Positions 59,301 to 59,852 of a stretch of 59,852 nt of DNA are shown here, one piece after another. Source of the stretch: Microcaldota archaeon (GTDB lineage Archaea > Micrarchaeota > Micrarchaeia > Micrarchaeales > CABMGC01). The stretch is from NCBI GenBank assembly GCA_021804105.1, contig JAJZKP010000004.1, positions 1 to 59,852 on the forward strand, in the 5' to 3' direction. How positions within the stretch are numbered: position 1 is the stretch's first letter; each line of letters opens with the position of its first letter. The position numbers and the translations under genes were made by a program. The notes under the pieces are model-generated. The model saw only the letters and a program-made list of their open reading frames with translations, did not search any database and was not told the origin of the DNA.

Positions 59301-59574
59301 CACGAACTATCTTAACGTCAGCGCGGGGAAAGTGACATACGTTGATATATACATTTATGGCACTGTAAACACAACTACAACGTCATCTACAACCACCACA
59401 ACTTCGATAACATCTACCTCTTCCACAAGCACTATGCCGTCTTCTACCACTACTGTGCAATCCGGCTATTACGAATGCAATGTGTGTTATAAAGTGATTG
59501 AGGCTGGATTTACCTGCCCATCAACATGCCCTACATCAGTATTGTGCAACTACGGCGGTTTTAAATGCACCTAA
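56386..59574 (+). CDS. Large secreted/cell-surface protein with Thr/Ser-rich stalk and Cys-rich C-terminus
   Basis: N-terminal TM IIILIAAVSVAIIAVFLLTI; many N-x-S/T sites; TTTTSSTTTTTSITSTSSTST stalk; CNVCYKVIEAGFTCPSTCPTSVLCNYGGFKC. Confidence 0.78.
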   Translation: MVLPITRKSPNYIIILIAAVSVAIIAVFLLTIRLQGTPQAENLSMPDPYTHLGNASFALVAPYNVLSANGRFASLASERYDFRYTDAANFTSVENSTFIVIVVNSSSGAYAQLATKAINITELDSALNYTKGAMISKYNVWGSAQTVFLLIGYNASSLSSALLSFFVKSPVYAPKQFSVRFVNESGKAPGDPVMDAVLDGTYELSPHDSALPYPYSYYDNFAYLIYYAPVITSIVPGFEGNSSGSGLPLSAPICMPPPPPPGGGSSMCIGDYAAMPMLQVGSAPPLRPQWSYDTGDCEFFGIDDCIDAEGWAASGLNPQLPYREIPSVYFGVTFTGSPVPPSMDGTFGPVSDSLPITWWVYGPSSFGESTGGFQSSLSGVMNESETALLINAGVDMFSAPIGETPVGNFTVYNATNSSSTYSCGSEICGMKFNYTIYALLNISSTIPGDASVASPRGYSPNPQLNYSPVLEPVSLSTPKIVKTSAQTYYFSYWSVYSELAGNQYYKKYSTSNITFQLIGPTQARAIYTTNTTAANGPGNVIIYSDYIPMFQFGSCSNNPANCTKYGSYYRIPNVSVSISIPGGKEVFSGATNATAMAVTGKLAGGCYNIAVSKQGYNLFADPNPLCVNGVTSLFLVDTDPYIFDITWPSSYPYALAPVNGTIPINVSVRYASTGASAGNSSRYLYAHTTSGVMEGYSSGRIVNGYSNLSANGTADFLWEVGKTPGMHVINFTIGVGWPILSESYSMPVVAYSGNYLRTELNISLSNTTEYASPGESFADNITVRLCRTYLISNRSLPCMPLMPYASNMSLIYVNDRPANTTAVFVPDPAPANSESLSDMASLRISLGSGVRNGLYVARITSVMHTSNATYNSTVPLLIYVPKNTSANNSTTTIPPTSISTTTIPIVSGYGALNINVFFNGAPAPAAEVGAFSPGIQTYSGWYTNSNGEYYTGYIIPPGSYEVDGTYHNITNSTNYLNVSAGKVTYVDIYIYGTVNTTTTSSTTTTTSITSTSSTSTMPSSTTTVQSGYYECNVCYKVIEAGFTCPSTCPTSVLCNYGGFKCT

Positions 59575-59736
59575 GGCGTCGGCGCGTTACGGCAGTGCAA
59601 GGCACGCGTGTAAGTTTTATGTAACGGCACATCGTTAGGCATATTGAGGTACTTTGCGCCTAGTGGCCTTATTCTGGAGACCAGCTTTTAGGGGAAGGAC
59701 GCAGAAAGGTAGTGGGGGCCGTACTTGAAGCGCATC

Positions 59737-59808
59737 GCCCGATGCAGGGATCGAACCTGCGACATCCTGGTTAACAGCCAAGCGCTCTACCACTGAGCTA
59801 ATCGGGCA
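59737..59808 (-). tRNA. tRNA-Asn (anticodon GTT)
   Basis: Reverse complement GCCCGATTAGCTCAGTGGTAGAGCGCTTGGCTGTTAACCAGGATGTCGCAGGTTCGATCCCTGCATCGGGCG; loop CTGTTAA. Confidence 0.96.
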
Positions 59809-59852
59809 TTTTGAAGAATGGGAACGGCTCTGCGAGCTTTACTATCTTGATG

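Noticed and set aside
1-59852. CRISPR arrays, rRNA genes, IS transposases, inteins
   Set aside because: No regularly spaced repeats, rRNA signatures, DDE/HUH transposase motifs or intein splice blocks were recognised; absence is by eye only

Overview
The window appears to be an archaeal chromosome segment. Supporting genes include aSUI1, S24e, S27ae, aIF5A and aIF5B/IF-2, two FtsZ paralogues plus SepF, an archaeal-type ATP-dependent DNA ligase, Hel308, and TATA-box promoters. My inference is a DPANN/Micrarchaeota-like organism, which I did not verify. The core part (1-52 kb) holds a translation and cell-division block, a suf Fe-S operon with its own HTH regulator, a 10-gene complex I operon (nuoA-D, H-L, N; no nuoE/F/G, and no room for nuoM), a class II LysRS, a carboxynorspermidine polyamine gene pair, and several large secreted proteins. 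There are three tRNA genes: Thr-CGT, Lys-TTT and Asn-GTT. The right end (about 52.3-59.8 kb) looks accessory. Two ~51-nt direct repeats resembling the 3' end of the tRNA-Asn gene at the window's right edge flank an AAA_14/DUF4143 ATPase and delimit a second segment, as expected for stacked integrations at a tRNA gene. Poorly characterised regions worth following up are an HTH/zinc-ribbon cluster (12.2-15.3 kb), a tandem pair of unknown helical proteins (48-51 kb), a 17-bp palindrome at the suf promoter, and a palindromic operator at the ATPase start. I saw no CRISPR array, rRNA or recognisable IS transposase. All assignments come from reading the translations; no database search was run.
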